Assembly (NCBI GenBank): GCA_947483555.1
Contig: CANKMW010000034.1
Location: 18,647 to 82,646 of the forward strand
DNA: 64,000 bases
Direction: 5' to 3'
DNA from: Myxococcales bacterium
Lineage (GTDB): Bacteria > Myxococcota_A > Polyangia > Haliangiales > Haliangiaceae
Shown here: one piece after another, positions 52,735 through 60,838 of the stretch
Numbering within the stretch: position 1 is the first letter of the stretch
How the letters are laid out: every line of letters starts with the position of its first letter
Made by a program: the position numbers and the translations under genes
Notes under the pieces: generated by a model
Told to the model about the DNA's origin: nothing
Databases searched by the model: none
The model's input: only the letters and a program-made list of their open reading frames with translations

Positions 52735-52740
52735 TACGTT
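52735..52740 (+). promoter_or_regulatory. -10 element, leaderless
   Basis: TACGTT ends 7 nt before ATG 52748, which fixes the start of the fusion protein. Confidence 0.55.
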
Positions 52741-52747
52741 TTGCCTC

Positions 52748-54841
52748 ATGCGCGCGGTGACGCACATCCAGCTGCGCCACGGAACCCGACTCGCGTTCGA
52801 GGACGGCCGGCTGGTCGGCGCCGTGGGCCGCGACGGCGGCGACCAGATCTCGCTGGCCTGGGACGGTGACGCGCTGGTCGGGCTCGAGGTTCCAGCGCCC
52901 CCCGGCGACGTGGCGGCGCTGGTGCTCGGTGAGCACGTCCCCCACCTCCTGTTCGGCCGGGCCCACCCGGTGATGGCTGGCGGCGGCGCGCCGGTCACGT
53001 GGATGGGCGAGGTTCAGTGGGCGCGGCCCGCGCTGATCCCGCCGATCGAGCACCCGGCGCGACTACCGGGCGGCGCCGGCACGACGATCCTGAACGTGAT
53101 CGCGCGACTCGCCGAAGCCGCCGGCGTGCCGAGCCTGCGCTACGCCGGACCGTATCCGACCGCGGCATTGTGGCATTCGCTGGCGCAGTCGTTTGCCCCC
53201 GGCGGCGACCCGGCCGCGTTCACCGCCGGCGCCCTCGAGCGGGCCGCGCGCGCCGACATGACGCCGGTCGCCGTCGACTTCGTGCCGGCGCCGTTCGAGC
53301 GGGTGCGGGTAGCGCCCGGGGTCACGGTGCAGCTGCGCGACCGCGTCGAGCGGGTGCAGGTCGGCGGCGACACGTACGCGGCGGATGGCGGCGTGCGCCG
53401 CCTGATCGCCGTCGAGGACGGCGGCGTGGCCGCCGAGGTGTGGCTGGGCGGCGCACCGTGGGCACGGATCGCCACCGTCGACGCGCGCGGCGCGCTGATC
53501 GACGGCCCCCGGCCGGTGCCGCCGCCGACCAGCGCGATCGTCGGCCAGCAGCTGCCGGCGTCGCTGCGGATCGCGCTCGCCGAGCTGGTCGCCGATCAGC
53601 TCGCGCCACCGCTCGCCGCCGCCACCGCCGCCGTGCTCGCCGAGCTGCCGGTCGAGTGGGGCGACGCCGGTGCCGCGGCGGCCCGCGATCGCGGCGACCG
53701 CGTGATCGTGCACGCCGCGCTGTGGGAGCGGCTGGTGCCGCGCGGCCTGGCCGCGGTGGCGCTGGCGCTGGCCGAGGCGCTGGCGCCGCCGGTCGCGGCG
53801 CGCGCCCAGGCCCGGCTGGCCGCCACGCTCGCCATCGGCCTGCTGTGCGCGACCGCGTGCACCGCACCGCCGGCGGCGCCGGTGCCGCTGCTCTCGCATC
53901 GCGTGCCGGCCGGCCCGCGGGCCGAACCGCCGGTGCTGCCGCTGCTGGCCGACACCCTGCCGGCGGCCTTCGATCGCCGCGCCCGCCTGGCCCGCTTCGA
54001 TCGCGTGTGGCTCGACGAGCAGGCCCCGATCGCCAGGCGACCCGACCGCGCCGGCCTCGACAACGCCGAGTACGTCGTGGTCGAAGAACGCGACGACCGC
54101 GTCCGCCTGCGTGTCGACGATCCGTGGCTGCGCGTGCTGGTCTGGGTCCAGCGCGATCAGCTACGGCCGACGCTGGTCCGCGCCGTCATCGCGAGCGGCC
54201 ACCAGCGACCGATCGCCCCCACCGCCGCGATCCGCCTGGCCGCCGGCGCGCCGCTGACCCTCGAACCCGGCCCCGACGGCGCCCGCATCACCGTCGACGA
54301 CACCGGCCTGACCGCGTTCGCGACCGTCCCCGGCGACGCCATCGGCGACCTGTGGCGCACCCTGCCGGTCGTCGACGTCGTCGGCAAGCCGCCCGGCAGC
54401 CTCATCACGGGCGCCGAGATCCGCGACGCGCCCTCGCCGTCCGCGCAGGTGCTGGGCCGGGTCGAGACCCGCCTCGGAGTCACCGCCGACGATCCGGCGG
54501 CGCCGCCCGGCTGGCACCTGATCACCGTCGACACCACCTACGTCTCGATCACCGGCTATGCGCCTGACAGCGCCTGGTCGCCAGGTGGCGGCGTGGTGTC
54601 TTCGTCGAGCATCTTGCCGGCGCACGGCGACGGTGTCGAGCTGCCCGCCGGCAGCTGCCTGTACGCGCGCCCCGACGGCCCGCTGGTCGGAGTCGTGCTC
54701 GTCGCGCAAGCGAACGCGACCGCCGACCGCCGCGGCTGGGTGCGCTGGGAGTGGTCGAGCTGGTGGGGCCGCGTCAACCTGTTCGCGCGCCGCGCCGGCG
54801 ACCGCCTCGAATCGTGCCCCGGCACGCTGCCGCCGACATGA
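52748..54841 (+). CDS. Hypothetical fusion protein with an internal lipoprotein-type signal
   Basis: 697 residues. Residues 1-350 are a soluble domain rich in Ala/Val with no signal peptide and no recognised family (MRAVTHIQLRHGTRL, TTILNVIARLAEAAGVPSLRYAGPYPTAALWHSLAQ). Around 357-380 a hydrophobic stretch ATLAIGLLCATACTAPP looks like a lipoprotein signal peptide with a Cys. The rest (380-697) is beta-rich and contains repeated ADPxAPPGW and SH3-like strands. The architecture suggests two ancestral genes, a cytoplasmic one and a lipoprotein, fused in frame. The internal helix could now be a signal anchor. Divergent from pntA. Confidence 0.65.
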   Translation: MRAVTHIQLRHGTRLAFEDGRLVGAVGRDGGDQISLAWDGDALVGLEVPAPPGDVAALVLGEHVPHLLFGRAHPVMAGGGAPVTWMGEVQWARPALIPPIEHPARLPGGAGTTILNVIARLAEAAGVPSLRYAGPYPTAALWHSLAQSFAPGGDPAAFTAGALERAARADMTPVAVDFVPAPFERVRVAPGVTVQLRDRVERVQVGGDTYAADGGVRRLIAVEDGGVAAEVWLGGAPWARIATVDARGALIDGPRPVPPPTSAIVGQQLPASLRIALAELVADQLAPPLAAATAAVLAELPVEWGDAGAAAARDRGDRVIVHAALWERLVPRGLAAVALALAEALAPPVAARAQARLAATLAIGLLCATACTAPPAAPVPLLSHRVPAGPRAEPPVLPLLADTLPAAFDRRARLARFDRVWLDEQAPIARRPDRAGLDNAEYVVVEERDDRVRLRVDDPWLRVLVWVQRDQLRPTLVRAVIASGHQRPIAPTAAIRLAAGAPLTLEPGPDGARITVDDTGLTAFATVPGDAIGDLWRTLPVVDVVGKPPGSLITGAEIRDAPSPSAQVLGRVETRLGVTADDPAAPPGWHLITVDTTYVSITGYAPDSAWSPGGGVVSSSSILPAHGDGVELPAGSCLYARPDGPLVGVVLVAQANATADRRGWVRWEWSSWWGRVNLFARRAGDRLESCPGTLPPT

Positions 54842-54926
54842 GCCGAAACCGAAACCGTCGCCGAAACCGAAACCGTTGCCGAAACCGAAACCGTCGCCGA
54901 AACCGAAACCGTCGCCGAAACCGACC
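54842..54926 (+). repeat. 18-bp tandem repeat between convergent genes
   Basis: Unit GCCGAAACCGAAACCGTC starts at 54842, 54860, 54878, 54896 and, partial, 54914. It fills the gap between two converging genes (stops at 54841 and 54927). No hairpin or T-run, so it is not an obvious terminator. Confidence 0.85.
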
Positions 54927-55676
<750 letters not shown>

Positions 55677-55682
55677 GACTCG

Positions 55683-55688
55683 AGTCTA
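55683..55688 (-). promoter_or_regulatory. -10 element of aat, leaderless with ATT start
   Basis: TAGACT on the minus strand ends 6 nt before the ATT at 55676, the same spacing as other leaderless genes here. Confidence 0.5.
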
Positions 55689-55756
55689 CCCGAGCGCTCG
55701 CGTCAACAGCGGATCGGCGCCAGGTGCGCGCGCCGGATGCCGGTCACGGACGCCGG

Positions 55757-56089
55757 TCACGGACGCTTGATCAACGCAGCGATGAGCGCCATCGCGTGCG
55801 CGCGGGGCGCGGTGAGACGGAGGGCACCCGGGATGACGATCGCCACGTCGTTGCCGCGATGCTCGATGGTGAGCTCGAGGTCACCGAACACCACCTTCAC
55901 GGTCGCCGCGCGCGATGCGGAGATCTCGGGGATCACGAGCACCGGCTGGCTGCCGTGCGCGAACTGAGGCTCCGGCTCGGGGGCTGGCATCGGTTGAGCC
56001 GGCACTGGTTGACCCGCGGGCCTCGCCAGCGAGTCCATCTCCTTGAACGGCGGCTTCCGCGTGATGCTGTAACGGGTACGATCCGACAC
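55757..56089 (-). CDS. Small hypothetical protein
   Basis: 110 residues from GTG 56089, chosen because TATCAT lies 8 nt upstream; a longer frame starts at GTG 56122. The N-terminal half is Pro-rich (PVPAQPMPAPEPEP). The C-terminal half has TVKVVFGDLELTIEHRGNDV and ALRLTAPRAHAMALIAALIK, a small alpha/beta domain I do not recognise. No signal peptide. It is upstream of aat on the same strand and may be co-transcribed with nothing else. Confidence 0.5.
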   Translation of the reverse strand: MSDRTRYSITRKPPFKEMDSLARPAGQPVPAQPMPAPEPEPQFAHGSQPVLVIPEISASRAATVKVVFGDLELTIEHRGNDVAIVIPGALRLTAPRAHAMALIAALIKRP

Positions 56090-56097
56090 GACTTGAA

Positions 56098-56103
56098 ATG
56101 ATA
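56098..56103 (-). promoter_or_regulatory. -10 element, near-leaderless
   Basis: TATCAT on the minus strand ends 8 nt before GTG 56089. Confidence 0.4.
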
Positions 56104-56242
56104 GAGGAATCCCCCTGAACACGCATCATCAACTTTCGGCTCCACGGCGACGACGGATCCCGCTCCGGATTGCCGGGAAACCCAAGGCAACGTCGAGGTT
56201 TGCGTGGCCCCGCCCAGATCGTGAGGCCAGGGGCGGCGCCCC

Positions 56243-56271
56243 TTGACACCGCCTGGGCGCTCGTCTAGAAA
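56243..56271 (+). promoter_or_regulatory. Sigma-70-type promoter of the tRNA operon
   Basis: TTGACA (56243-56248), 17-bp spacer, TAGAAA (56266-56271). The start would be near 56278, 18 bp before tRNA-Val. A consensus -35 box is not seen at the protein-gene promoters of this window. Confidence 0.7.
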
Positions 56272-56295
56272 CCATGGACCTCGCGTCGAGGACGC

Positions 56296-56367
56296 GGGCG
56301 GATAGCTCAGCGGAAGAGCATTGCCCTTACAAGGCAGTGGTCGCAGGTTCGAACCCTGCTCCGCCTA
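56296..56367 (+). tRNA. tRNA-Val (anticodon TAC)
   Basis: Cloverleaf by eye: acceptor GGGCGGA/TCCGCCT (first pair G-U), D arm GCTC..GAGC, anticodon stem TTGCC/GGCAG with loop CTTACAA giving TAC, and T arm GCAGG-TTCGAAC-CCTGC. 72 nt; discriminator A at 56367. CCA is not encoded. Confidence 0.9.
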
Positions 56368-56382
56368 CGAGCCCTGAAAACT

Positions 56383-56443
<61 letters not shown>

Positions 56444-56459
<16 letters not shown>

Positions 56460-56477
56460 GTCGTTCCTGGTTCGAAC
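56444..56477 (+). repeat. Candidate attL: tRNA-Asp 3' end and flank
   Basis: 34 bp starting CCCGTCCGCTCCGC recur at 58951-58984 with two mismatches. The similarity continues loosely into the terminator hairpins behind both copies. Defines a 2.5-kb segment bounded by tRNA-Asp. Confidence 0.65.
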
Positions 56478-56489
56478 CCAAACGCCGAG

Positions 56490-56521
56490 AAGAGTCAGCA
56501 GCGAAAGCTGCTGACTCTTTT
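56490..56521 (+). terminator. Rho-independent terminator of the tRNA operon
   Basis: Stem AAGAGTCAGCAGC / GCTGCTGACTCTT (56490-56502, 56507-56519) with GAAA loop, then TTTTA and a further T run. Perfect 13-bp stem. Confidence 0.85.
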
Positions 56522-56620
56522 AGGTTTTCGGCGATCGGGCTGGATGCTCCCGAGCGTAGAGAATCGGGGATTCAGTCAGAACAGCGGAGCACGACGCCCA
56601 TGCTCTCGCGCTCTGGGGGA

Positions 56621-56768
56621 GCGGCCCTGGAGTTGACAGCTGGCCATGCTCCGGATCTGGGTCCGGAGCATGGAGGTCGAGGGCGGCCCTGGAGTTGACA
56701 GCAAGCGGCCCTGGAGTTGACAGCGAGCGGCCCTGGAGTTGACTGCAAGCGGCCCTGGCGGTGACAGG
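56621..56768 (+). repeat. Five 20-bp repeats, probable left end of an IS21-type element
   Basis: GCGGCCCTGGAGTTGACAGC starts at 56621, 56683, 56705, 56727 (one change) and 56749 (diverged); the last four have a 22-bp period. Multiple internal terminal repeats are a known trait of IS21-family ends. No coding potential in this stretch. Confidence 0.6.
56644..56673. repeat. Perfect inverted repeat
   Basis: CCATGCTCCGGA and its complement TCCGGAGCATGG separated by 6 bp, lying between repeat units 1 and 2 of the IS-like end. No T-run follows. Confidence 0.8.
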
Positions 56769-56881
56769 ACTGCGCTCATCGGGTTCAAGCTGATCGATTT
56801 CCTGTCGAGCGCACGTTCAATGCGGCAGCCTGGTGACCTGACGCGGACTGATCGAGAACGCGCTATCAAGACGTCGAGCCC

Positions 56882-57021
56882 ATGTACCTCCTGCGCAAGT
56901 TCAGGCACGCGATCGAGAAGGGAACGCCGACTGGCGCGCTGGTCCGGCGGGTGGCCGATGCACTGGCCCGGGCAGGCCACAAGGATCTGCGCTTCCACGT
57001 GTTCTTCTCGGACTCCACACA
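56882..57021 (+). other. Possible coding remnant upstream of istB
   Basis: ATG 56882 opens a frame MYLLRKFRHAIEKGTPTGAL, VRRVADALARAGHKDLRFHV, FFSDST that loses its protein-like character where the istB frame begins. The family is not recognised. It may be a passenger gene cut by rearrangement. Confidence 0.3.
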
Positions 57022-57501
57022 CAGCGCCAGATCCGCACCTTCGCCGAGCTCGAGTTCGTACCCAAGGCCGAGAACATCGTGTTCGTCGGCCCGACCGGCG
57101 TCGGCAAGACCGGCCTCGCCTCCGGCCTCCTGCTCAAGGCGTTACAGAACGGCCACCGCGGCATCTTCATGCGCGCCCAGGATCTCTTCGACGAGATGTA
57201 CGCCTCGCTCGCCGACCGCTCGACTCGCCGACTGCTCAACCGCCTCGCCAAGGCCGACGTCCTTGTGATTGACGAGATGGGGTATCTGAACCTGCGCCCC
57301 GAGCAGACCAACATCTTCTTCAAGCTCATGGAGGAGCGCTACCGCCAGCGCCCGACCATCATCACCACCAACCTCGACTACGCCGAGTGGGCCAACTTCC
57401 TCGGCAACAAGACCCTCGTCGACGCGCTACTCAGCCGCCTTCGACATCAGTGCCACACCGTCAAGATCGACGGCCCGTCGCTCCGCGACACCGCCGCCTA
57501 A
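57022..57501 (+). pseudogene. IstB-like transposition helper ATPase, N-terminally truncated
   Basis: The frame reads QRQIRTFAELEFVPKAENIV then FVGPTGVGKTGLASGLLLKA with Walker A GPTGVGKT, Walker B VLVIDEMGY, and sensor IITTNLDYAEW. About 150 residues are recognisable, whereas a complete IstB has about 250; the N-terminal DNA-binding part and any good start codon are missing. The istA transposase gene is absent. GTG 57079 is the first possible start but would lie inside the ATPase core. Non-autonomous relic of an IS21-family element. Confidence 0.75.
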
Positions 57502-57843
57502 CACGCCTCACGCTTTACTTCCCGCCGCCCTCGCCGCCGCCAGCGTCGAGGGCGGCGCGCGTTCGGGGCGCATCACGCAGCCGCCTTCGTTCACCCGCAG
57601 GCCATCGCCCGAGCCGGCGTGCTCAGGCTGCCCACCGCCGACGAAAATCCGAACAGGCCACCCGGGTCATTTCTGGAGAGCAGGGGTGGGTCAATTCTGG
57701 AGAGCGGCGAAGCTGGGACGTTCGCCGGAGCCGAGATCGGCTCGACATCCAGATGGAGACGCGGGTGGCGCCAACCCTCCAGGCGAGGTTGTCCGCCGCA
57801 GGGCTCCTGCCGTAGCGCGCCACTGCGTCGCCGAGCACTCAGC
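57502..57843. other. Non-coding remainder of the IS-like element
   Basis: No supported gene. Contains the paired terminal repeats at 57664-57705 and a GC-rich inverted repeat just after the istB stop (CCGCCCTCGCCGCC and near complement, about 57519-57560). Confidence 0.4.
57664..57705 (+). repeat. Paired terminal repeats, probable right end of the IS21-type element
   Basis: GGGTCATTTCTGGAGAGC at 57664-57681 and GGGTCAATTCTGGAGAGC at 57688-57705, 24-bp period. The complement (CCAGAATTGAC) resembles the left-end repeat core CTGGAGTTGAC, as expected of inverted ends. Confidence 0.55.
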
Positions 57844-58026
57844 CGAGCTCGGGCCCGGCCGCCGGAGTCCCAGGCCGCATCGAGCCGAGCATGCAGGAGC
57901 GCGCGCAGGGCGGCGTCGTGATCATCGCCCTCGTCGTCGACGATAAGATCGAGAACGGTGCCATCGGGAAGGACCGTTGCCTCGTGGAGGACGATCCGAC
58001 CGTTCCCGGCGACGCGTCGCCGGCGG
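57844..58026 (-). pseudogene. Antitoxin-like fragment without start codon
   Basis: The minus strand reads VAGNGRIVLHEATVLPDGTV, LDLIVDDEGDDHDAALRALL, HARLDAAWDS. This is the pattern of small antitoxins with a NGRIVLxExTxLPxGTVVxL strand and an acidic helix. A stop lies just upstream in frame with no ATG or GTG between, so the first strand is lost; the C-terminus also becomes random. No cognate toxin is left next to it. Confidence 0.5.
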
Positions 58027-58034
58027 AGCGGGCA

Positions 58035-58451
58035 TCACGATGCAGCAGTCGCGAACATCACCCTGACTTCAGCGCTCAGCCCAGCGATCGTCTTGATCCA
58101 CACGAGCGCCTCCTCGGCCGTGGGTCCGCCCTTGCGCTTGCCCATCGGCGACGGATATCGATACGCGGTGGCGTAACTCGACAGCGGTTCGAGGACGCCG
58201 AGCTTCGCGCGCCACGGATTATCCGGCGGCAGCTCGGCGACGAGCAACGCGATGTCGTGATCCGCGGTCACGCGCAGGCCGAGGCTGAGCCGCACGGCCT
58301 TGACGAGCTTCTCTGCGGCCTGCTGGAGGTGAAACGCCGCGAAGCGGTTCGGCGGATCGACGAGTCGCCTCGCGGCGTCGAGCTCGAGATCGACGTCGTC
58401 GAGGTACGCGACGATGACGCGCGGATCGGGCCTCGGAGGATCAGCCGCCAT
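58035..58451 (-). CDS. HEPN-domain toxin
   Basis: 138 residues. Helical HEPN domain: VAYLDDVDLELDAARRLV, FAAFHLQQAAEKLVKAVRLSLG and the R-x4-H motif R60-VTAD-H65, the RNase active site of HEPN toxins. Partnered with the MNT nucleotidyltransferase gene, whose stop overlaps this start by 11 bp. The HEPN/MNT pair is a widespread toxin-antitoxin type in which the MNT protein inactivates HEPN by AMPylation. It is carried between the tRNA-Asp repeat copies. Confidence 0.85.
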   Translation of the reverse strand: MAADPPRPDPRVIVAYLDDVDLELDAARRLVDPPNRFAAFHLQQAAEKLVKAVRLSLGLRVTADHDIALLVAELPPDNPWRAKLGVLEPLSSYATAYRYPSPMGKRKGGPTAEEALVWIKTIAGLSAEVRVMFATAAS

Positions 58452-58785
58452 GGACGACGACGCCCGTCGAGGCCACGATCTCCGCCAGCGTCCCGAGCGA
58501 GTGCCGCCAGGTCTCGAACTCGCCTCGAGTCATCGTGAGGACCTCGACGCGCTGCAGACGGAGATCCCGAAGCCGCTCCCAGACGGACACGACGTCGAGA
58601 TCCTGCTCGGGCGCGTCATCGGGCAACACGGCCATGAAGTCCCAATCGCTCTGGGCGCGCGCTTCGCCGCGCGCGCGGCTCCCGAACAGCCAGATCTGTT
58701 CGGGGTGCAGCACCTCGACGATGCGCCCGATCATCTCCGGCGGTACGCTCGGCGATGGATCTGCGTGGGCAACAGCCTGGGTCAT
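58441..58785 (-). CDS. MNT-type nucleotidyltransferase antitoxin
   Basis: 114 residues from ATG 58785. The minimal nucleotidyltransferase motif is intact: G35-S36, ten residues, then D47-W-D49 (GSRARGEARAQSDWDF). A third acidic residue may be E in VEVLTM. The start is fixed by TATGCT 7 nt upstream; ATG 58797 is the alternative. Antitoxin first, toxin second, with an 11-bp overlap. It would AMPylate the HEPN partner. Confidence 0.85.
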   Translation of the reverse strand: MTQAVAHADPSPSVPPEMIGRIVEVLHPEQIWLFGSRARGEARAQSDWDFMAVLPDDAPEQDLDVVSVWERLRDLRLQRVEVLTMTRGEFETWRHSLGTLAEIVASTGVVVHGG

Positions 58786-58792
58786 CCCCACC

Positions 58793-58798
58793 AGCATA
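58793..58798 (-). promoter_or_regulatory. -10 element of the MNT/HEPN operon, leaderless
   Basis: TATGCT on the minus strand ends 7 nt before ATG 58785, the same hexamer as at the other toxin-antitoxin operon (8930). Confidence 0.5.
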
Positions 58799-58950
58799 CC
58801 GGGGATCGCGGACCTGCTGCCACGTGGCTGCCAGACGGCCCGAGACGAACGAGGACCAGCAGGGAGCAGTCAGGACTGACCCCACACCCAACCCTGCATG
58901 GTCATTGCAGGGACGCGAGATGGTTGAAGACCTCGCGAGGTTGGGGTGGG

Positions 58951-58984
58951 CCCGTCCGCTCCGCGAGTCGTTCCTGGATCGAAC
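58951..58984 (+). repeat. Candidate attR: copy of the tRNA-Asp 3' end
   Basis: Matches 56444-56477 with two mismatches. It does not rebuild a whole tRNA: the T arm upstream is not conserved. Confidence 0.65.
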
Positions 58985-58994
58985 CTGAGAACGC

Positions 58995-59035
58995 TAGGGG
59001 AGTCAGCAGTAAACCTGCTGACTCCCCTACGTTTT
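58995..59035 (+). terminator. Hairpin terminator behind the attR copy
   Basis: TAGGGGAGTCAGCAG (58995-59009), 5-nt loop, CTGCTGACTCCCCTA (59015-59029), then CGTTTT. Core AGTCAGCAG is shared with the tRNA terminator at 56490, so the whole tRNA end plus terminator was duplicated. Confidence 0.75.
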
Positions 59036-59083
59036 CCGGCATCGGACGATCTGCGCTAGAGCGCCGAGCGCCCACGTGCTGAG

Positions 59084-59125
59084 CGACAATTACATCTCCC
59101 CAACGACGACAATTACATCGCCCCA
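59084..59125 (+). repeat. Paired repeats, second IS-end remnant
   Basis: CGACAATTACATCTCCCCA (59084-59102) and CGACAATTACATCGCCCCA (59107-59125), 23-bp period. Resembles the paired terminal repeats of IS21-family elements; no transposase is left beside it. No gene is supported from 58799 to 59184. Confidence 0.5.
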
Positions 59126-59184
59126 TCCTCGGAGGCGTAGCGCGACGCCTGGTGCCGGCTCCACCCACGGGTGCGAGGCTGGCT

Positions 59185-59426
59185 TCAGCGGCGGCCCAAG
59201 ACGGATCCACTTGGCGGCGGGATAGTGACCCAGCCGAGCGCGTGAGCAGCGAGGGCCGGCCGCGCGAGATCGAACGGCTCGGCGCGCGCCCGCTCGGCGG
59301 CGCCGGCGCGGAGCGCGATGACGTAGCCGTCGAGAGTTTCGCTCGAACATCGGCCACGAAGAAATACAGCACGTACTCCTCGTCCCACGACCTGAGCCAA
59401 CGCACGGCGGGCTTCAATGCATCCAT
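59185..59426 (-). pseudogene. Frameshifted hypothetical gene
   Basis: ATG 59426, preceded by AGAGGAG at 7 nt, opens MDALKPAVRWLRSWDEEYVL, YFFVADVR. Near 59340 the sensible sequence moves to another frame (ETLDGYVIALRAGAAERARA, EPFDLARPALAAHALGWVTI, PPPSGSVLGRR) and ends at 59185. One indel separates the halves. No family recognised. Its classical Shine-Dalgarno sequence contrasts with the chromosomal leaderless genes. Confidence 0.45.
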
Positions 59427-59549
59427 CGGCACGCTCCTCTCGGCTGTGTGATCCTCGCCGGGCGTGTAGACTCTTCGAGAGCCTTGGCTGACGTTTCGGA
59501 TCGTTTCCGACGTCGATCCTGGAGGTCATCTCCAACGACAGGAGCGTCG

Positions 59550-59723
59550 GTGATTCGACGATACAGCGGAGACAAGAAGAGCATTGAAGCGCGGTCCAAT
59601 GACAACGGCCGTACCTGGTCCGTGAAGCTCTTCGACACCGGAAGGCTCACCGAGTATTCGGGCGGAACGCTCGCCGAGATCGACGCCTTGGCCAGCAAGC
59701 ACCGGATGATGCTCGATCGGTAG
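59550..59723 (+). CDS. Small hypothetical protein
   Basis: 57 residues from GTG 59550, with AGGAG 7 nt upstream. VIRRYSGDKKSIEARSNDNG, RTWSVKLFDTGRLTEYSGGT, LAEIDALASKHRMMLDR. Compact alpha/beta composition with an acidic last helix. A longer upstream frame exists but has no protein-like sequence. No family recognised. It lies among mobile-element remnants and, like its neighbour, has a normal Shine-Dalgarno site. Confidence 0.45.
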   Translation: MIRRYSGDKKSIEARSNDNGRTWSVKLFDTGRLTEYSGGTLAEIDALASKHRMMLDR

Positions 59724-59829
59724 CGGCTGCTGGCCGGACTTCGCCCCGCAGGGCCGGGCGACAAGACTTAGTGGCAACTGCGTGGCAACGAAGATTGGAC
59801 CATACTGGCCCGTGACTCTCGTCCCCCTG

Positions 59830-60140
59830 CGCGGCTGTCCCGGCCGATGGGTCGTGGTTGATGCTGACGCTCGCAATCGGCCCATTTCTACTCGTGATAG
59901 CGGGCACTTGCGAGCCGAGGGTGGCGCGTGACATCCGGACGCCGCCGACCGCCGAGCGCGGCTCGCGCGCTGGCGCTCGCGCTCCTCCGCGCGCGTCGCG
60001 GCGAGATCGCGACGACGCCGGCCACGAGCCAGCTTCCGATCACGAGCGGCGCGGCAGGCCGCGCCACACACGCACTGCGTAGTCGCCGCCGCCACCGCCG
60101 CCACGAACGTCTTCCGGCACTCGGTACATCGACGGCGCAT
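59830..60140 (-). pseudogene. Cys-rich zinc-finger-like protein, 3' part decayed
   Basis: From ATG 60140 the minus strand reads MRRRCTECRKTFVAAVAAAT, TQCVCGAACRAARDRKLARG, followed by a basic helix and GCHAPPSARKCPL. The C-x2-C, C-x-C and C-x3-C spacing fits a small zinc-ribbon family often found near transposons in Deltaproteobacteria-like genomes. After about 100 residues the frame continues to 59526 without protein-like sequence, so the true end is lost or was short. Confidence 0.45.
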
Positions 60141-60141
60141 C

Positions 60142-60279
60142 TCTGGAGCGTGCCCCGCCGGGGCTGGCGCCCCCACCGCCCGGGTGGATCGCCACCGTAT
60201 CAAATCCGAGCTGCTTGACCACGCGCCACACCGTCTGCCAGTCCGCCTTGCTCCTCTGCGGCGCCGTCGGCGCCGGCAC
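60142..60279 (-). other. Possible coding remnant
   Basis: The minus strand reads RSKADWQTVWRVVKQLGFDT then VAIHPGGGGAS, protein-like but short, in a different frame from the zinc-finger-like gene that follows. It could be its displaced N-terminal region. No family recognised. Confidence 0.25.
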
Positions 60280-60325
60280 CGGTCCCGCGCCGATGGTCCC
60301 GCGCCCGCCCGTCGCTGCGACCGCC

Positions 60326-60769
60326 GCCCCGACCGGCCCCGTCGCGTGGACCGACGACGACTGCGATCAGGACGACGACGGCTTCGACGTGACCAACCAG
60401 TGGCTCGGCTTCTTCGGCGGCGACGTCTACGGCCAGCCCGGCTCGGACGCGATCGAGGCCGAGATCCTGGCCAGCCCCGCGTACAGCGGGCGCGACGACC
60501 AGTGGAACGCCGGTCTCGAGTTCTTCGCCAAGCTGTTCGACGACCCGCGGGTCGCCGCCTGGGACGCGCGGGTGCTGCACCGCGACGACACGGTGCCCCT
60601 CTTCTTCTTCACGGGCCGCCACGACTACGACACGCCCGCGCCGCTGGCTGCGGCCTACAGCGCGAGGGTCCGGGGGCCGCACCGGCTGGTCTGGTTCGAG
60701 CAGAGCGCGCACTTCCCTTTCTACGAGGAGCCCGCGCTGTTTGCCGAGCGGCTCAAAGGCGATCAGCTT
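60326..60769 (+). pseudogene. C-terminal half of an alpha/beta hydrolase gene
   Basis: The plus strand encodes NQWLGFFGGDVYGQPGSDAI, then RVAAWDARVLHRDDTVPLFF, FTGRHDYDTPAPLAAAYSAR and RLVWFEQSAHFPFYEEPALF. GRHDY holds the catalytic Asp and SAHFPF the catalytic His of proline-iminopeptidase-like hydrolases. The nucleophile half is missing, and after about 60770 the frame runs into the antisense of the next gene. A start at ATG 60215 would add unrelated residues. Inactive relic. Confidence 0.6.
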
Positions 60770-60838
60770 GGGGACAGGTTCATGGGGTTCATGGGTCGCA
60801 AGAGGCTAGAACTGCCTGGCTTTTCGGGCGTACCGCGA

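Noticed and set aside
56621..56768. Repeat array considered as CRISPR
   Set aside because: The spacers would be 2 bp except for one, and units are too short; the arrangement fits IS-end repeats.
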